From Bacteroidales bacterium (GTDB lineage Bacteria > Bacteroidota > Bacteroidia > Bacteroidales > WCHB1-69), in the NCBI GenBank assembly GCA_012522535.1, contig JAAYKF010000082.1, forward strand, positions 1 to 43,154: DNA of 43,154 bases, in the 5' to 3' direction. The notes beneath the pieces were generated by a model. The model did not search any database. It saw nothing but the letters and a program-made list of their open reading frames with translations, and was not told where the DNA came from. Position numbers and translations under genes: made by a program. Shown in pieces: positions 16,985 to 27,743 of this stretch (the stretch's first letter is position 1; every line of letters starts with the position of its first letter).

Positions 16985-19615
16985 TTAAGCCTTTAAATTA
17001 TTCTTTTGTTCTGTTAAAATCCTGATTTTCTCTTCGGCATCTGCCTTCTTTTTCATCTCTATTTCAACAACTTTTGGGGGAGCATTATTTACAAATTTCT
17101 CATTGCTTAGTTTGCCCATTACCGATTTTAAAAATCCTTCTAAATATTTGATTTCATCATCAATTTTTGCAATCTCCTCTTCAACATTCACAGATTGGCT
17201 AAAGGGCACGAAACATTCCATTGTTCCCACTCTAAAGCTAGCTGAATTTTCCACATTGGAATCTGTAAATTCAAGATTTTCGGCATTAGCCAACTTGATA
17301 ATCAAATCGTTAAGACTTTCATCAAATTCATTATTATGTTTATTAATAAAAATCTCTATTTTATCTCTGTTGGGTATATTTTTTTCTTGTCTGATAGTTC
17401 TAGTATTGGCAATAATTTCTTTTGCAATTTCGAAATTTGTGATAGTATTTTTATCAAATTTTCCAGGCTTAGGCATTGAAGATATCATAATAGATTCATC
17501 ATCGTTTTTGCTTTGCAAAGTATGCCAAACTTCTTCAGTTATAAAGGGCATAAATGGGTGTAGAATTTGCATCAATTTTTCAAAGAAATCAATTGTTTCT
17601 TTATATGTTTTAGCATCAATTGGTTGCTGGTAGGCTGGTTTTACTGCTTCGAGATACCAAGAGCAAAAATCGTCCCAGATGAGTTTATAGAGCATCATCA
17701 AAGCATCAGACAAACGATATTTATCAAATGCTTCATTAATATCTATTAATGTTTTATTCAAGTGCGATTCAAACCACTCTATGGAGGTTTGTGCATAGAG
17801 AGGTTGCGGCAAATTTTCGTCCACTTGCCAACCTTTTACCAGTCGCATGGCATTCCAAATTTTGTTACTGAAATTACGTCCTTGTTCGCACAAAGCTTCA
17901 TCAAATAACAGGTCGTTGCCAGCTGGCGAACTTAGTAACATTCCAATTCTAACCCCATCGGCTCCATATATACCCATTAGCTCAATGGGGTCGGGAGAAT
18001 TTCCGAGGGATTTGGACATTTTCCGTCTCTGTTTGTCCCTAACAATTCCTGTTAGATAGACATGTTTAAAGGGTATTTCTTTGGTATATTCAAGCCCGGC
18101 CATTATCATTCTGGCTACCCAGAAAAACAAAATTTCGGGAGCTGTAACCAAAACTTCCGTGGGGTAGTAATATTTTATCTCTTCATTGTCGGGATTGTTA
18201 ATACCATCGAAAACTGAAATTGGCCACAACCACGATGAGAACCATGTATCTAAAACATCTTCATCTTGCTCTAAATCAGAGCTTTGCAGATCGAGTTCTG
18301 GAAATTTTTCTTGGGCTATTTTAAGGGCTTCTTCTTTTGTTTCGGCAACAATATACTCTTTATTAGGCAGGTAGTAGGCTGGTATTCGGTGTCCCCACCA
18401 AAGCTGACGCGAAATGCACCAATCTTTAATATTTTCCATCCAGTGAGCATAGGTACTTTTGAATTTTTCGGGATAGAAAGCCACCGTATTATCCATTACC
18501 ACTTCCAAAGCTGGTTTGGATAGTTCTTGCATATTTAGGAACCATTGTAAAGAAATTTTAGGTTCTATAACCTCATCAGTTCTTTCGCTAAATCCCACTT
18601 TATTTACATAATCTTCTTCTTTTTGGAGGAAGCCTTTTTGGCGTAGCTCTTCAACTATCTCTTTTCGCACCACAAATCTATCTTTACCAACATAAAGTTG
18701 TGCACTTTCGTTTAAAGTTCCATCTGGATTAAATATATCTACAACTTCTAATTTATGTTTTAGTCCAAGATTGTAGTCATTAACGTCGTGTGCAGGGGTA
18801 ATTTTCAGGGCACCTGTACCAAATTCCATATCTACATAGTCGTCAAATATTATGGGAATTGTGCGTCCTATTAGCGGCACTATGGCATTTTTACCTTTGT
18901 AGCTTGCAAATCTATCGTCGTTGGGGTTTACACAAATGGCTGTGTCGCCAAGAATTGTTTCGGGGCGAGTTGTGGCAATGGTTATATGTCCATCTTCGCC
19001 CTCGATTTTATAGTTTAGGTAATATAATTTAGATTGAACTTCTTTGTGAATTACCTCTTCATCAGAAAGGGCTGTATTTGCCTTTGGATCCCAATTCACC
19101 ATGCGTATTCCTCTGTAAACCAACCCCTTGTTGTACATATCAACAAAAACCTTTATGACGGAGTCGGACAAATCTTTGTCCATGGTAAATTTTGTTCTTT
19201 CCCAATCGCAGGAAGCACCAAGTTTTTTCAGTTGTTCGAGGATTATTCCGCCATGTTTTTCCTTCCATTCCCACGCGTGTTCAAGGAATTCTTCCCTAGT
19301 AAGTGATTGTTTATCTATCCCCTCATCTCTAAGTTTTTCAACCACTTTAGCTTCTGTGGCAATAGAAGCGTGGTCGGTTCCGGGCACCCAGCAGGCATTA
19401 TATCCCATCATTCTTGCACGGCGTACTAAAATATCTTGAATAGTATTATTTAGCATATGCCCCATATGTAGGATTCCTGTAACATTTGGGGGTGGTATTA
19501 CCACTGTATATGGTTCACGATTATCTGGTTTTGAGTTGAAATATTTTTTTTCCATCCAATGCTTATACCATTGGGATTCTATTTCGGCTGGATTAAACTT
19601 AGTTGCAATTGTCAT
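16985..19615 (-). CDS. valS: Valyl-tRNA synthetase
   Basis: A class I synthetase of 876 residues, full length for the family. The HIGH motif is HMGH (50-53) within [14 protein letters not shown], the KMSKS motif is KMSKSLGN, and between them lies the CP1 editing domain with [12 protein letters not shown] and HDVNDYNLG-type motifs that hydrolyse Thr-tRNA-Val. The C-terminus has the coiled-coil arm ([20 protein letters not shown] through [16 protein letters not shown]) that contacts tRNA. It has its own promoter and is 57 nt upstream, in the reading direction, of the DUF4783-like gene. Confidence 0.98.
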   Translation of the reverse strand: MTIATKFNPAEIESQWYKHWMEKKYFNSKPDNREPYTVVIPPPNVTGILHMGHMLNNTIQDILVRRARMMGYNACWVPGTDHASIATEAKVVEKLRDEGIDKQSLTREEFLEHAWEWKEKHGGIILEQLKKLGASCDWERTKFTMDKDLSDSVIKVFVDMYNKGLVYRGIRMVNWDPKANTALSDEEVIHKEVQSKLYYLNYKIEGEDGHITIATTRPETILGDTAICVNPNDDRFASYKGKNAIVPLIGRTIPIIFDDYVDMEFGTGALKITPAHDVNDYNLGLKHKLEVVDIFNPDGTLNESAQLYVGKDRFVVRKEIVEELRQKGFLQKEEDYVNKVGFSERTDEVIEPKISLQWFLNMQELSKPALEVVMDNTVAFYPEKFKSTYAHWMENIKDWCISRQLWWGHRIPAYYLPNKEYIVAETKEEALKIAQEKFPELDLQSSDLEQDEDVLDTWFSSWLWPISVFDGINNPDNEEIKYYYPTEVLVTAPEILFFWVARMIMAGLEYTKEIPFKHVYLTGIVRDKQRRKMSKSLGNSPDPIELMGIYGADGVRIGMLLSSPAGNDLLFDEALCEQGRNFSNKIWNAMRLVKGWQVDENLPQPLYAQTSIEWFESHLNKTLIDINEAFDKYRLSDALMMLYKLIWDDFCSWYLEAVKPAYQQPIDAKTYKETIDFFEKLMQILHPFMPFITEEVWHTLQSKNDDESIMISSMPKPGKFDKNTITNFEIAKEIIANTRTIRQEKNIPNRDKIEIFINKHNNEFDESLNDLIIKLANAENLEFTDSNVENSASFRVGTMECFVPFSQSVNVEEEIAKIDDEIKYLEGFLKSVMGKLSNEKFVNNAPPKVVEIEMKKKADAEEKIRILTEQKNNLKA

Positions 19616-19644
19616 CTTTTATAAATCTTGATTTTTTGTATCCA

Positions 19645-19676
19645 CAAAATTATAAAATATTTGCATTGCTGAACAA
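19645..19676 (-). promoter_or_regulatory. Promoter for valS
   Basis: On the minus strand TTG (19674-19676) and TAATTTTG (19652-19645) are 21 nt apart, close to the expected 19-20. The box lies about 29 nt before the valS ATG. Confidence 0.6.
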
Positions 19677-19796
19677 CCTGAAGGGGATAATTAACGTCTT
19701 TACTTATACTTAGTATAACAAAGTAGTTAAAAAAGGCAGAATAAAGTTACATTTAAATAAATAATAAATTTTTATATCTAATAATTTTTTTGTTGT

Positions 19797-19829
19797 TTTG
19801 TGTACTTATGTGAATTTTTAATATATTTG
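19797..19829 (+). promoter_or_regulatory. Promoter for the giant PKD protein
   Basis: TTTG at 19797-19800 and TATATTTG at 19822-19829 are 21 nt apart. The box lies inside the longest open frame, which starts at a GTG at 19800. This supports the real start at 19854 or 19860. Confidence 0.6.
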
Positions 19830-19859
19830 TTTTTATTTTCTGCCCGAAAGTTTATGTTT

Positions 19860-22800
19860 ATGAGAAAATCTTTACTGTTTATTCTATCTTTTTTCACTAC
19901 TTTAGCTTTATATTCTCAGCTTCCGGTGGCAAACTTCACTCAAAATGCCACTACTGGATGCGGAAATTTAGTTGTTCAGTTTCAAGATCAATCAACGGGC
20001 AATCCTACATCGTGGTTGTGGGAGTTTGGCGAAGGCTCGGGCATTCCCAACTCTACACTACAAAATCCTGCTGTTTCGTACAATTCACCTGGGACATATA
20101 ATGTTAGGCTAACTGTTACCAACTCTATTGGTTCCAACAGCACCATAAAAATGAGTTTAATAAAAGTTCATGTTTTACCAGTTGTTGACTTCACCTCCAG
20201 CGACACTTCGGGTTGTCAGCCGTTTACAGTTTCTTTTAATCCGAACATAAGTGGTGGAGGTAATATAATTCAATATACATGGGGTTTTGGAGATGGAAAT
20301 TCATCCAGCAACGCCAGTCCTACCTACACTTATAACACTTCAGGGAACTTTGCTGTAACCCTTAATGTTCGTGACCATAACAACTGCGTTGTGTCTAAAT
20401 CTAAGTTTAATTATATTAGCGTTATGCCCAAGCCAAATGTGAGTTTTTTTGGTTTCCCGACAGACGCTTGCGACCCTCCGCTTACGACACAGTTTACAAA
20501 TATGACCCAAGGTAATAACTTGTCATTTCTTTGGAATTTTGGCGACGGCAACAGTTCAAATGCTGAAAACCCATCGAACATTTACACCACTTCTGGCTCA
20601 TATGATGTTAGCTTGCAAGTGGAAAACGAGTATGGCTGTAAGGACACCCTTAAACTCAATAGTTATATAGATGTTGGTAATTTTGAGGCTAGTTTTGTAG
20701 CCAGCGTTCAAAACGATTGTGCACCATTAACCACAACATTTACAGGTACTGCAAATGCCAATGCTCAATATGTGTGGGACTTTGGCGATGGTACTCAAGG
20801 CTCTGGAAATCAGATTAGTCATACCTATTACGAACCCGGTCAATATTCAGTTAAGGTTGTTGCTACCAACGATGCCGGTTGCATTGACTCTGTTACATAC
20901 AATAATTATATTGAGGTGTGGGATGGACCCATAATTGATATTAGTGCCGATAAGACCGAAGGTTGTCAGATGCCATTTACTGTGAACTTTACCAACAACA
21001 CCCCCAATACTGGTAGCTGTGTATGGAACTTTGGTGATGGCAGTGCAGAAGTGAGTGGTAGCAACGTTTCGCACTCGTTTGGAGATTATGGATATTATGA
21101 TGTAAGTGTTACTATTACAGACCAAAATGGCTGTACCTCCGACACCACATTTGAAGATTATATATACGTAAGGAAGCCAATTCCTTATATGGTGGCTGAC
21201 GTTAATGGTGGCTGTGCACCACTTACTGTTAACTTTTCGGACACCAGCAGTACCACATCGCCCATCACCACTTGGCATTGGGATTTTGGCGACGGTAGCA
21301 CCAGCAACTCTCCCACTCCTGCACACACATATGCCGACACAGGCACATACAACGTTACTTTGACAATTACAAATGAGGAGGGCTGTACTGAAACATATAC
21401 AGTTGATGATTTCATAGGTGCTGGTATGACCCCAGAAGTTAGCTTCTTTGGGGACTCACTTTTTGGTTGCCACCCCTTGGAAACGCAATTTACAAATACC
21501 TCCAGCGACTACGCCACCGACTGGCAGTGGCAGTTTGGCGATGGTGGCGGATTTTCGTACGAAGAGCATCCCTTTCATCAATTTCAGGATACAGGATTTG
21601 TGGATGTTACATTAATTGTTTATCACCATGGCTGTTCCGACACCTTGGTTATGGAGGATTATGTCTATGTTAGATACCCCAAACCAAATTTTGCGACACA
21701 ACATAATATAAGTTGTAGTGCACCACACACGGTTAGTTTCTCCGATATGTCGCAGGGTGCAACACAGTGGTACTGGGATTTTGGAAATGGAGAAACATCA
21801 AGCGAGCAAAACCCTTCTACTACTTATTTAACGCCGGGCTCATATTCAGTGAAATTAGTTGTGTTTAACGACACCACCTCCTGCAGCGACTCACTCACAA
21901 GGACGGCTTATATCAAAATTTCAGATATTCAGGGTGGATTTGAAATTATACCCAACGAAATTTGTCAATACTCCGAAGTCTGTTTTCAAGATACCAGCAC
22001 AAGTCTGTACCCCATTATAGATTGGAAATGGTATTATGGCGATGGTGCAACAGATTTTGATAGTACCACCACCACTTGCCACAGCTACTACCTTCCGGGT
22101 CAGTATAATGTCCGATTAAATATTACAGATGAAAACTATTGTAATAAAAACATCATCTACAACAATGCTGTTACCGTGCGGACTTTACCCTCGCCACGGA
22201 TAGGCTCTGATGCCACCATTGGCTGTGCTCCATTTACGGTTAATTTCACCGATGAATCTTTTAATCAAGAACCCACAAATATTGTTTCTTGGCTATGGGA
22301 CTTTGGAGATGGCAACACCAGCACTCAACAGAACCCCACTCATACCTACGAAGAAACAGGCACCTATAATGTGATGCTTAGCATTACGGATGCCAGAGGT
22401 TGCGACAGCTCAAAAACTTTCTTTAACTATATCACAATTTCGAAGCCACAAGCACGCTTTTTCTCCGACACTCTGATTTGCAAAAACGACGATTTAGCTT
22501 TCTTTAATCTTAGCACAGGAGATTTTTTAACTTATCTGTGGGATTTTGGCAACGGCACCACCAGCACGCAAGCCAATACAGTTTGCTCCTACAACTCCGT
22601 TGATGAAACATCCTACATAGTGAGTTTGGTTGCCACCGACGTTAATGGCTGTAAAGACTCCACATTCAAAACTGTACATGTTTTAACCCCCACTGCCGAC
22701 TTCTATGCTGCATCACAAACATCTGACTGTCCGCCCTTTAATGCATCATTCTTCAACGATTCTTCGGCAGATGTTGTTAGCTGGAAATGGGATTTTGGAG

Positions 22801-24248
22801 ATTCAAGTACTGGCTCCAGCAACACCTCATTTTTCCCCAATCCACAGCACTATTACGAAAACTCTGGAGAGTTTGATGTTCGGCTAATTGTGATAAATCA
22901 CATTGGCTGCATTGACACAGTAGTAAAGGAGAATTATATATTTGTAGATGGACCTCGAGGCTTCTTCGATTTTGAGCCAAAATCGGGTTGTGCACCACTA
23001 ACTGTTACCTTTACCTCAACCACAGAAAATGCTGTTGACTTCACTTGGGTTTTTGGAGATGGAGGGCTTGCACATGGCGAAACAGCCACATGGACATATG
23101 AAACTGGAGGCATATATCTACCTGTATTGGTTATTTCAGACTCACTAAATACCAGCATGGGCGACACTTCATTGTGTACTATTACACTTTTTCCCAGCGA
23201 TACTGTTTTGGTTATTTCTAGCGTTCCCGATTTCTCGTTTGTTGACACATTATATTGTCCCGGAGATGCAGTACAATTCACCGATGAAACCGAAGGAATG
23301 GGCGAAGTTAATAGCTGGCTTTGGGAATTTGGAGATGGCGGTACATCAACCACACAAAACCCAACTTATAGTTTTGAAACACCGGGCGAACATACTGTTA
23401 CTCTTAGCGTAATGGTGGATACCTGCGAAAGTAGTATTAGTAAAACTATCAGAGTATTCGAGTATCCTGATGTCTCTATTGTAAATAGCGAACCCGAAGG
23501 CTGCTACCCACACGAAGTAAACTTCTACGTGGATATAGGAACTGTGGCATATCCTGCCATTAGCTACACTTGGAATTTTGGCGATGGCTCGGCAGACAGA
23601 GTTCAACAATATGTTGATCATCAGTTTTTAAATTCTGGAGAGTATGATATTACGCTAACAATTCTATATGCCAACGGTTGCGAATACACATATCATTTTC
23701 CGACAGACATTGTTGTACACCCCCTTCCAACAGCCGATTTCGATTTTTATGACGATTTTGTATATCCCAGCGAGATGGTAAACTTTATTAATACCAGCAG
23801 TGGCGAAATTACAGACTGGTATTGGGATATGGGCGATGGAACTGTATATGACACCATCAACAGCTTCCAACACTCGTTTTACACTTCTGGTTTTTATGAT
23901 GTTATGCTTTGGGTTTCTACCGATGCAGGCTGTATAGACTCAACACGAAAAACTGTTACTATAACAGAAGGTGTGGTTATTCCAAATGTTTTCACCCCAA
24001 ACGGCGATGGCGTTAACGATGAGTTTGAAATTATAACTTATGGAATGTTCGAAAAGATGGAAATAAAAATTTACAATAGATGGGGCAATTTGGTTTGGCA
24101 AAACACCGACCCACTACTGTTTTGGGATGGTAAAGAGATGAGAAGCGGCGATGAGTGTGCAGAAGGAGTTTATTACTATACCTTCCAAGCCACATCTTTA
24201 ACAGGTTCGGAATATTCCAAAAATGGCTCGGTTACATTATTGAGGTAA
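19860..24248 (+). CDS. Giant multi-PKD surface protein with type B T9SS domain
   Basis: About 1462 residues from the ATG at 19860 (an ATG at 19854 adds two). A signal peptide (MRKSLLFILSFF to YSQ) is followed by about 16 tandem PKD-like domains of 80-90 residues. Most carry a W-x-FGDG core (for example WDFGDGNTS), a PG/TG-x-Y-x-V strand and a conserved cysteine pair early and late in the repeat (GCxP..., ...GC). The C-terminus VIPNVFTPNGDGVNDEF...YNRWGNLVW is the gliding-motility-associated (CHU_C, type B) T9SS signal. It should be an extracellular rod-like adhesin or matrix protein. No enzymatic domain is seen. Domain 9 has YYGDG and domain 16 has WDMGDG at the core. Confidence 0.93.
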   Translation: MRKSLLFILSFFTTLALYSQLPVANFTQNATTGCGNLVVQFQDQSTGNPTSWLWEFGEGSGIPNSTLQNPAVSYNSPGTYNVRLTVTNSIGSNSTIKMSLIKVHVLPVVDFTSSDTSGCQPFTVSFNPNISGGGNIIQYTWGFGDGNSSSNASPTYTYNTSGNFAVTLNVRDHNNCVVSKSKFNYISVMPKPNVSFFGFPTDACDPPLTTQFTNMTQGNNLSFLWNFGDGNSSNAENPSNIYTTSGSYDVSLQVENEYGCKDTLKLNSYIDVGNFEASFVASVQNDCAPLTTTFTGTANANAQYVWDFGDGTQGSGNQISHTYYEPGQYSVKVVATNDAGCIDSVTYNNYIEVWDGPIIDISADKTEGCQMPFTVNFTNNTPNTGSCVWNFGDGSAEVSGSNVSHSFGDYGYYDVSVTITDQNGCTSDTTFEDYIYVRKPIPYMVADVNGGCAPLTVNFSDTSSTTSPITTWHWDFGDGSTSNSPTPAHTYADTGTYNVTLTITNEEGCTETYTVDDFIGAGMTPEVSFFGDSLFGCHPLETQFTNTSSDYATDWQWQFGDGGGFSYEEHPFHQFQDTGFVDVTLIVYHHGCSDTLVMEDYVYVRYPKPNFATQHNISCSAPHTVSFSDMSQGATQWYWDFGNGETSSEQNPSTTYLTPGSYSVKLVVFNDTTSCSDSLTRTAYIKISDIQGGFEIIPNEICQYSEVCFQDTSTSLYPIIDWKWYYGDGATDFDSTTTTCHSYYLPGQYNVRLNITDENYCNKNIIYNNAVTVRTLPSPRIGSDATIGCAPFTVNFTDESFNQEPTNIVSWLWDFGDGNTSTQQNPTHTYEETGTYNVMLSITDARGCDSSKTFFNYITISKPQARFFSDTLICKNDDLAFFNLSTGDFLTYLWDFGNGTTSTQANTVCSYNSVDETSYIVSLVATDVNGCKDSTFKTVHVLTPTADFYAASQTSDCPPFNASFFNDSSADVVSWKWDFGDSSTGSSNTSFFPNPQHYYENSGEFDVRLIVINHIGCIDTVVKENYIFVDGPRGFFDFEPKSGCAPLTVTFTSTTENAVDFTWVFGDGGLAHGETATWTYETGGIYLPVLVISDSLNTSMGDTSLCTITLFPSDTVLVISSVPDFSFVDTLYCPGDAVQFTDETEGMGEVNSWLWEFGDGGTSTTQNPTYSFETPGEHTVTLSVMVDTCESSISKTIRVFEYPDVSIVNSEPEGCYPHEVNFYVDIGTVAYPAISYTWNFGDGSADRVQQYVDHQFLNSGEYDITLTILYANGCEYTYHFPTDIVVHPLPTADFDFYDDFVYPSEMVNFINTSSGEITDWYWDMGDGTVYDTINSFQHSFYTSGFYDVMLWVSTDAGCIDSTRKTVTITEGVVIPNVFTPNGDGVNDEFEIITYGMFEKMEIKIYNRWGNLVWQNTDPLLFWDGKEMRSGDECAEGVYYYTFQATSLTGSEYSKNGSVTLLR

Positions 24249-24260
24249 AATCACAACAAG

Positions 24261-25439
24261 CTATATATACCTCATACTCACCTCTTTAAAAAACTTAGTT
24301 TCAAGAACTTGAGCTATCTTCTTTATAACTGTACGTCTGATTTCCAAGTCCATGGGCAAATTGGGGTCTTGATGTGCAATATTGATTCTAGTTCCAATTA
24401 TAAAATCCACATAATCACTTTCGAGGAACATTTTCACAATCTGGTCGGCAGGTCCTTTACCCAATTTTGAATTTAATTTGTGTTCTTTCAAAAGTTGATA
24501 CACCCTACTAAGGGTTAAAATCCCTTCGGTAACAAGGTCAATACCCTCCATATATGAGATGGGTGGTAAATCGTAAAACTCAAAATCTAAGCTATCATTT
24601 ATTTCCAAGTTTAGCTGACGTGCCATAATATCAGCCGTTGTTCCACCACAGAGCACTTTTTTACCCTTGTAGTCTCTCACGGTATTGGCATAATCTTCAT
24701 CCTTCGACTCATCGTAGGGAGGTCCTGTGCAGAGGAGCATTTTTCGTGGTTCGCGAAAATATATAACACCACAAGTGGTATCATCTTTGGGAATATAATT
24801 GTCGTTCATATTAGCCCTTGCTACAACTTTGGATGACAATTGTGCAGCCGAAATACTGGGGTATCTATCTATCAAATTCAGCACATACTCTATAATATCT
24901 TCCCTCGGCCAGCCAAATGGATATTTGTCGCTTCCCATTCCCGACTGTTCCACACCATCTGAAAATACTATAATTCTATCCTCTTTTTGGACTTTAAAAG
25001 TACCAATCATCAGGTCTCTATCGTCCTCAACATCAAGTTTTATGGACTCCCATTTAGCATCAACCACTTTTCCGCCCCTTGTGATTATACATTGCGGATT
25101 TTCGTATTCGGTGAGAAAAACCTTGCCATCGCCTTCAATATCTATAATTGCAAAAGTTGAATAAGCAATTTTTCGCTCACTACAAATGGGTAGTGTTTTA
25201 ATTATAAATTCGGCAATCCGAGCCACATCTCTACGTTCCTTGGAAAAATTGAGTGCCATTTTTGCCGTTAGCGTGGCTAAAACATTGGCTTTAACACCAT
25301 GTCCCATTCCATCTGATAGAACAGCTATTCGGCGATTTTCCTCCTTCACCTTATCGCTTAAAAATATATCGCCACAAATACGCTCACCATGGTGATTTAT
25401 CTGACTATGATTAATTTCAATATAAACCGAATCGTCCAT
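24261..25439 (-). CDS. SpoIIE-type protein phosphatase
   Basis: 392 residues. An N-terminal PP2C/SpoIIE domain shows GDIFLSDK (Asp24), VLSDGMGHGVKANVLA (Asp43-Gly44), IVFSDGVEQ and KDDTTCGVIYF, the metal-binding aspartates of PPM-type phosphatases. After about residue 225 comes a second alpha/beta region (VLCGGTTADIMARQLNL, PPISYMEGIDLVTEGILTL) of no family I can name. The ATG overlaps the stop of the hydrogenase-like gene by one base (TAATG), so the pair is translationally coupled. In related clusters of Clostridia and Thermotogae such phosphatases are taken to be the output of a hydrogenase-like redox sensor. The target protein is not visible here. Confidence 0.85.
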   Translation of the reverse strand: MDDSVYIEINHSQINHHGERICGDIFLSDKVKEENRRIAVLSDGMGHGVKANVLATLTAKMALNFSKERRDVARIAEFIIKTLPICSERKIAYSTFAIIDIEGDGKVFLTEYENPQCIITRGGKVVDAKWESIKLDVEDDRDLMIGTFKVQKEDRIIVFSDGVEQSGMGSDKYPFGWPREDIIEYVLNLIDRYPSISAAQLSSKVVARANMNDNYIPKDDTTCGVIYFREPRKMLLCTGPPYDESKDEDYANTVRDYKGKKVLCGGTTADIMARQLNLEINDSLDFEFYDLPPISYMEGIDLVTEGILTLSRVYQLLKEHKLNSKLGKGPADQIVKMFLESDYVDFIIGTRINIAHQDPNLPMDLEIRRTVIKKIAQVLETKFFKEVSMRYI

Positions 25440-27292
25440 TATTTCTTCTGCTTTTTAAATGAATCAATTACTGAATTAAGCATTTTTTCAGTATTAGATA
25501 TTCCCTCACCCAATAAAAATCCAATATTTTGAACCATCAATAAATTTTGGTCAATAACATCCAATATTCGTTTTTCAAACTCTTCATACCTAACCCCTTC
25601 TGAGTGGAATGGGCGGAAAATACCCCCCGAAAGTTCTTTTTCTGCAATATTGAAAACACTCAAAACAAATTTTGTTCCGTTTACAGTTACGTCTTTTGTA
25701 ACAGATTCGTTGTTCTCAATGGCATACTCAAACATACTACAAACCGACGATGGGAGCATTGAATGCAAGTCGGCACCTTTAAGTCCGGGAACAACTTCGT
25801 TGATAATTTCAGCCTCTTCGCCAATCACCTTTATCAAGCTCTCGTTAGCTTCGTAGATATGTAAATTTTTGTCAACAATTATTATACCAGCCGCCAAAAT
25901 ATTTATGGTTTTGCTGAGCATATTTTGGTATTCGTGCAAGGATTTTTCATTGCTATCGGAAGAACTTCTAAGGAGGGTAATTTCCTCTTTTAGCATTTTA
26001 ATTCTTTCGTCGCTCTGCACTTTAAATTTTGAATATGCTTTTTGCGAATTTATGGTTCGTCTCAAACACATATCTGCATTGGCATATCCATGAATTATAC
26101 CCTCTGCCAGACCTTCGCAATTGTCAAAACCACAGGCACCACAACCCTCATCTTTCACTGGCAAATTGTGCAAAGTGGAGATAACCTGCTCAACATCAGC
26201 ATAGTTCAACTTTTCTCTTCTTTGGTCGTTGAGCTTAAAAATGGGTTTGGCACTAATGGATGCATAGTTTTTCAAATCCTCTTCAAACTGCTTGTCATCA
26301 TGATTAGACAAGCGTTTTTTGGCATATCTGCTCACTGCCGATGCCCTCTGATATCTGGAATTGTTAACCCCCATGCCAGGTCCCGACAAGCATCCTTTGC
26401 AATAAAACGGATTTATATGCTTGGCAATGTCACTAAAGTTTTTCGAGAAAGCATTTAATGCATCATTAATCCCATCATCTCCATCAATGGTGGTGATAAT
26501 GCTATCTAAATTACTCTCATACATATCCATTGCATCCAAAATTCCAGAGCTAATGGGGTATAAATAACCTTTGTTTGCAAATGGTTTATCAAAGTCGTAA
26601 AACTCTGTACTACTTTCAGTTATATTGTGTTTACTAAACAACTTTCTAAGTTCATAAAAGGTAATGATAGTATCGGGACGAAATGCTTTTTCATACTTTT
26701 CCACTTCTCTTTTAACTGATATGCAGGATGTTATATAAGTTATTGAAACATCTTCGTTTTCGTGAATTTTACGAGTTATTTCGCTGGCAATCATTATAGG
26801 CGATGCCACAGGGGCCAAATTTATCATCAATTCGGGAATATATTTTTCCACATATTCCACAACGGTACTACAATATGTATTTATGTAGTATTTCCCTTTG
26901 GCGTTGTCATATAAGTCTTTATATTTCTGAGCCATCACATCAACAGCAAACGCTGTTTCGTATATTTTGTCGAAGCCAAGAGTTTTGAGCATTCCTGCAA
27001 ATTTCTTATACTCGGTGATATCCTCAAATTCGGCAGAAATTGACGGGTCGCACAATGCAACTTTCAGTCCAGGTTTTTTCAGCAGAGCTTCCACATCATC
27101 ATTATTCTGACGGTATGAAATTGCCGATTGTGGACAAATATTGTAGCAAATACCACAACCAATACATCTGTCATCATCAATATGAGCCTTTTCGGCTTTA
27201 AAATCTATATCGATGGCTTTAACCGGGCATCGGCGAATGCATGCGTAACACAAGGTGCATTCAGCTGGGTTTACTTTAAATAGTGCTTCCAT
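25439..27292 (-). CDS. Hydrogenase-like Fe-S sensor with PAS domain
   Basis: 617 residues. Two 4Fe-4S clusters at the N-terminus (Cys12, 15, 18, 22 and Cys43, 46, 49, 53). Then the [FeFe]-hydrogenase large-subunit fold with its three cluster loops in altered form: NTYCS (Cys141, where catalytic enzymes have TSCCP), TSCISVK (Cys190) and YCKGC (Cys298, Cys301, where enzymes have CxxxC). Next a third 4Fe-4S domain, CGACGFDNC (Cys384, 387, 392, 409), a helical linker and a PAS domain (about 450-545). The proton-relay cysteine of L1 is replaced by Tyr, so hydrogen turnover is unlikely; this resembles the sensory HydS/HsfB class. Neither hydABC subunits nor maturases are nearby. Confidence 0.85.
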   Translation of the reverse strand: MEALFKVNPAECTLCYACIRRCPVKAIDIDFKAEKAHIDDDRCIGCGICYNICPQSAISYRQNNDDVEALLKKPGLKVALCDPSISAEFEDITEYKKFAGMLKTLGFDKIYETAFAVDVMAQKYKDLYDNAKGKYYINTYCSTVVEYVEKYIPELMINLAPVASPIMIASEITRKIHENEDVSITYITSCISVKREVEKYEKAFRPDTIITFYELRKLFSKHNITESSTEFYDFDKPFANKGYLYPISSGILDAMDMYESNLDSIITTIDGDDGINDALNAFSKNFSDIAKHINPFYCKGCLSGPGMGVNNSRYQRASAVSRYAKKRLSNHDDKQFEEDLKNYASISAKPIFKLNDQRREKLNYADVEQVISTLHNLPVKDEGCGACGFDNCEGLAEGIIHGYANADMCLRRTINSQKAYSKFKVQSDERIKMLKEEITLLRSSSDSNEKSLHEYQNMLSKTINILAAGIIIVDKNLHIYEANESLIKVIGEEAEIINEVVPGLKGADLHSMLPSSVCSMFEYAIENNESVTKDVTVNGTKFVLSVFNIAEKELSGGIFRPFHSEGVRYEEFEKRILDVIDQNLLMVQNIGFLLGEGISNTEKMLNSVIDSFKKQKK

Positions 27293-27294
27293 AT

Positions 27295-27546
27295 TTAGTC
27301 TTTTTTAAACTCGGTTGATAAAATATACATAATATCTTCGGGAGCAACCTTTGTGTATTCCTGACCATTGACAATTATTATTGGTCCCTCGGCACATTTT
27401 CCTACACAATGCTTGCCACGAAAAGAAATTTTAGATTCCAAATTATTGCTCTTTACATACTGAACAATTCTGCGATGATTTTCCTTGTTTCCACGCGAAA
27501 AACAAGAGCTACCCATGCAAATAAATATTTCAACTTTTTGATCCAT
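27295..27546 (-). CDS. Thioredoxin-like [2Fe-2S] ferredoxin
   Basis: 83 residues from the ATG at 27544-27546. The longer frame adds a hydrophobic, AT-rich stretch that looks like read-through of the promoter region. The cluster ligands are visible as FICMGSSCF (Cys10, Cys15) and KHCVGKCAEGP, the pattern of the NuoE-like thioredoxin-fold ferredoxins. It ends 2 nt before the hydrogenase-like gene, as first gene of the module, and is likely to pass electrons to or from that sensor. Confidence 0.82.
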   Translation of the reverse strand: MDQKVEIFICMGSSCFSRGNKENHRRIVQYVKSNNLESKISFRGKHCVGKCAEGPIIIVNGQEYTKVAPEDIMYILSTEFKKD

Positions 27547-27567
27547 AAAGCTATATCTTATATAATA

Positions 27568-27575
27568 CAAAAATA
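27568..27575 (-). promoter_or_regulatory. Promoter -7 box for the redox-sensor operon
   Basis: The minus strand reads TATTTTTG, matching TAnnTTTG, 21 nt before the ferredoxin ATG at 27546. Candidate TTTG -33 elements lie 15 or 22 nt further up, so spacing is imperfect. Confidence 0.42.
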
Positions 27576-27743
27576 TGAAATTCAACAACACAAAAGGCAA
27601 AATTACTATCAATTCACAATAATTTTAATTTCAATGGAAATTTTTATTAAACTCAAACTCATCAACTTTAGGGATAAAAAGTAGAACTCTTTGATTTTGT
27701 GAAATATTTTATATAAAAACAAGCGTCGTGTTTGCTTTTTTGC

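Noticed and set aside
17103-17633. A 176-codon open frame antisense to valS
   Set aside because: A hydrophobic, serine-rich reading of the antisense of the valS anticodon-binding region; no promoter or family features.
20847-21326. A 159-codon open frame antisense to the PKD gene
   Set aside because: It arises from the repeated composition of the PKD domains and has no independent support.
19860-23990. A tandem DNA repeat or CRISPR-like array suggested by the periodic FGDG units
   Set aside because: The periodicity is about 250-270 nt and is in the protein only. Nucleotide identity between units is low, and there are no direct repeats with spacers.
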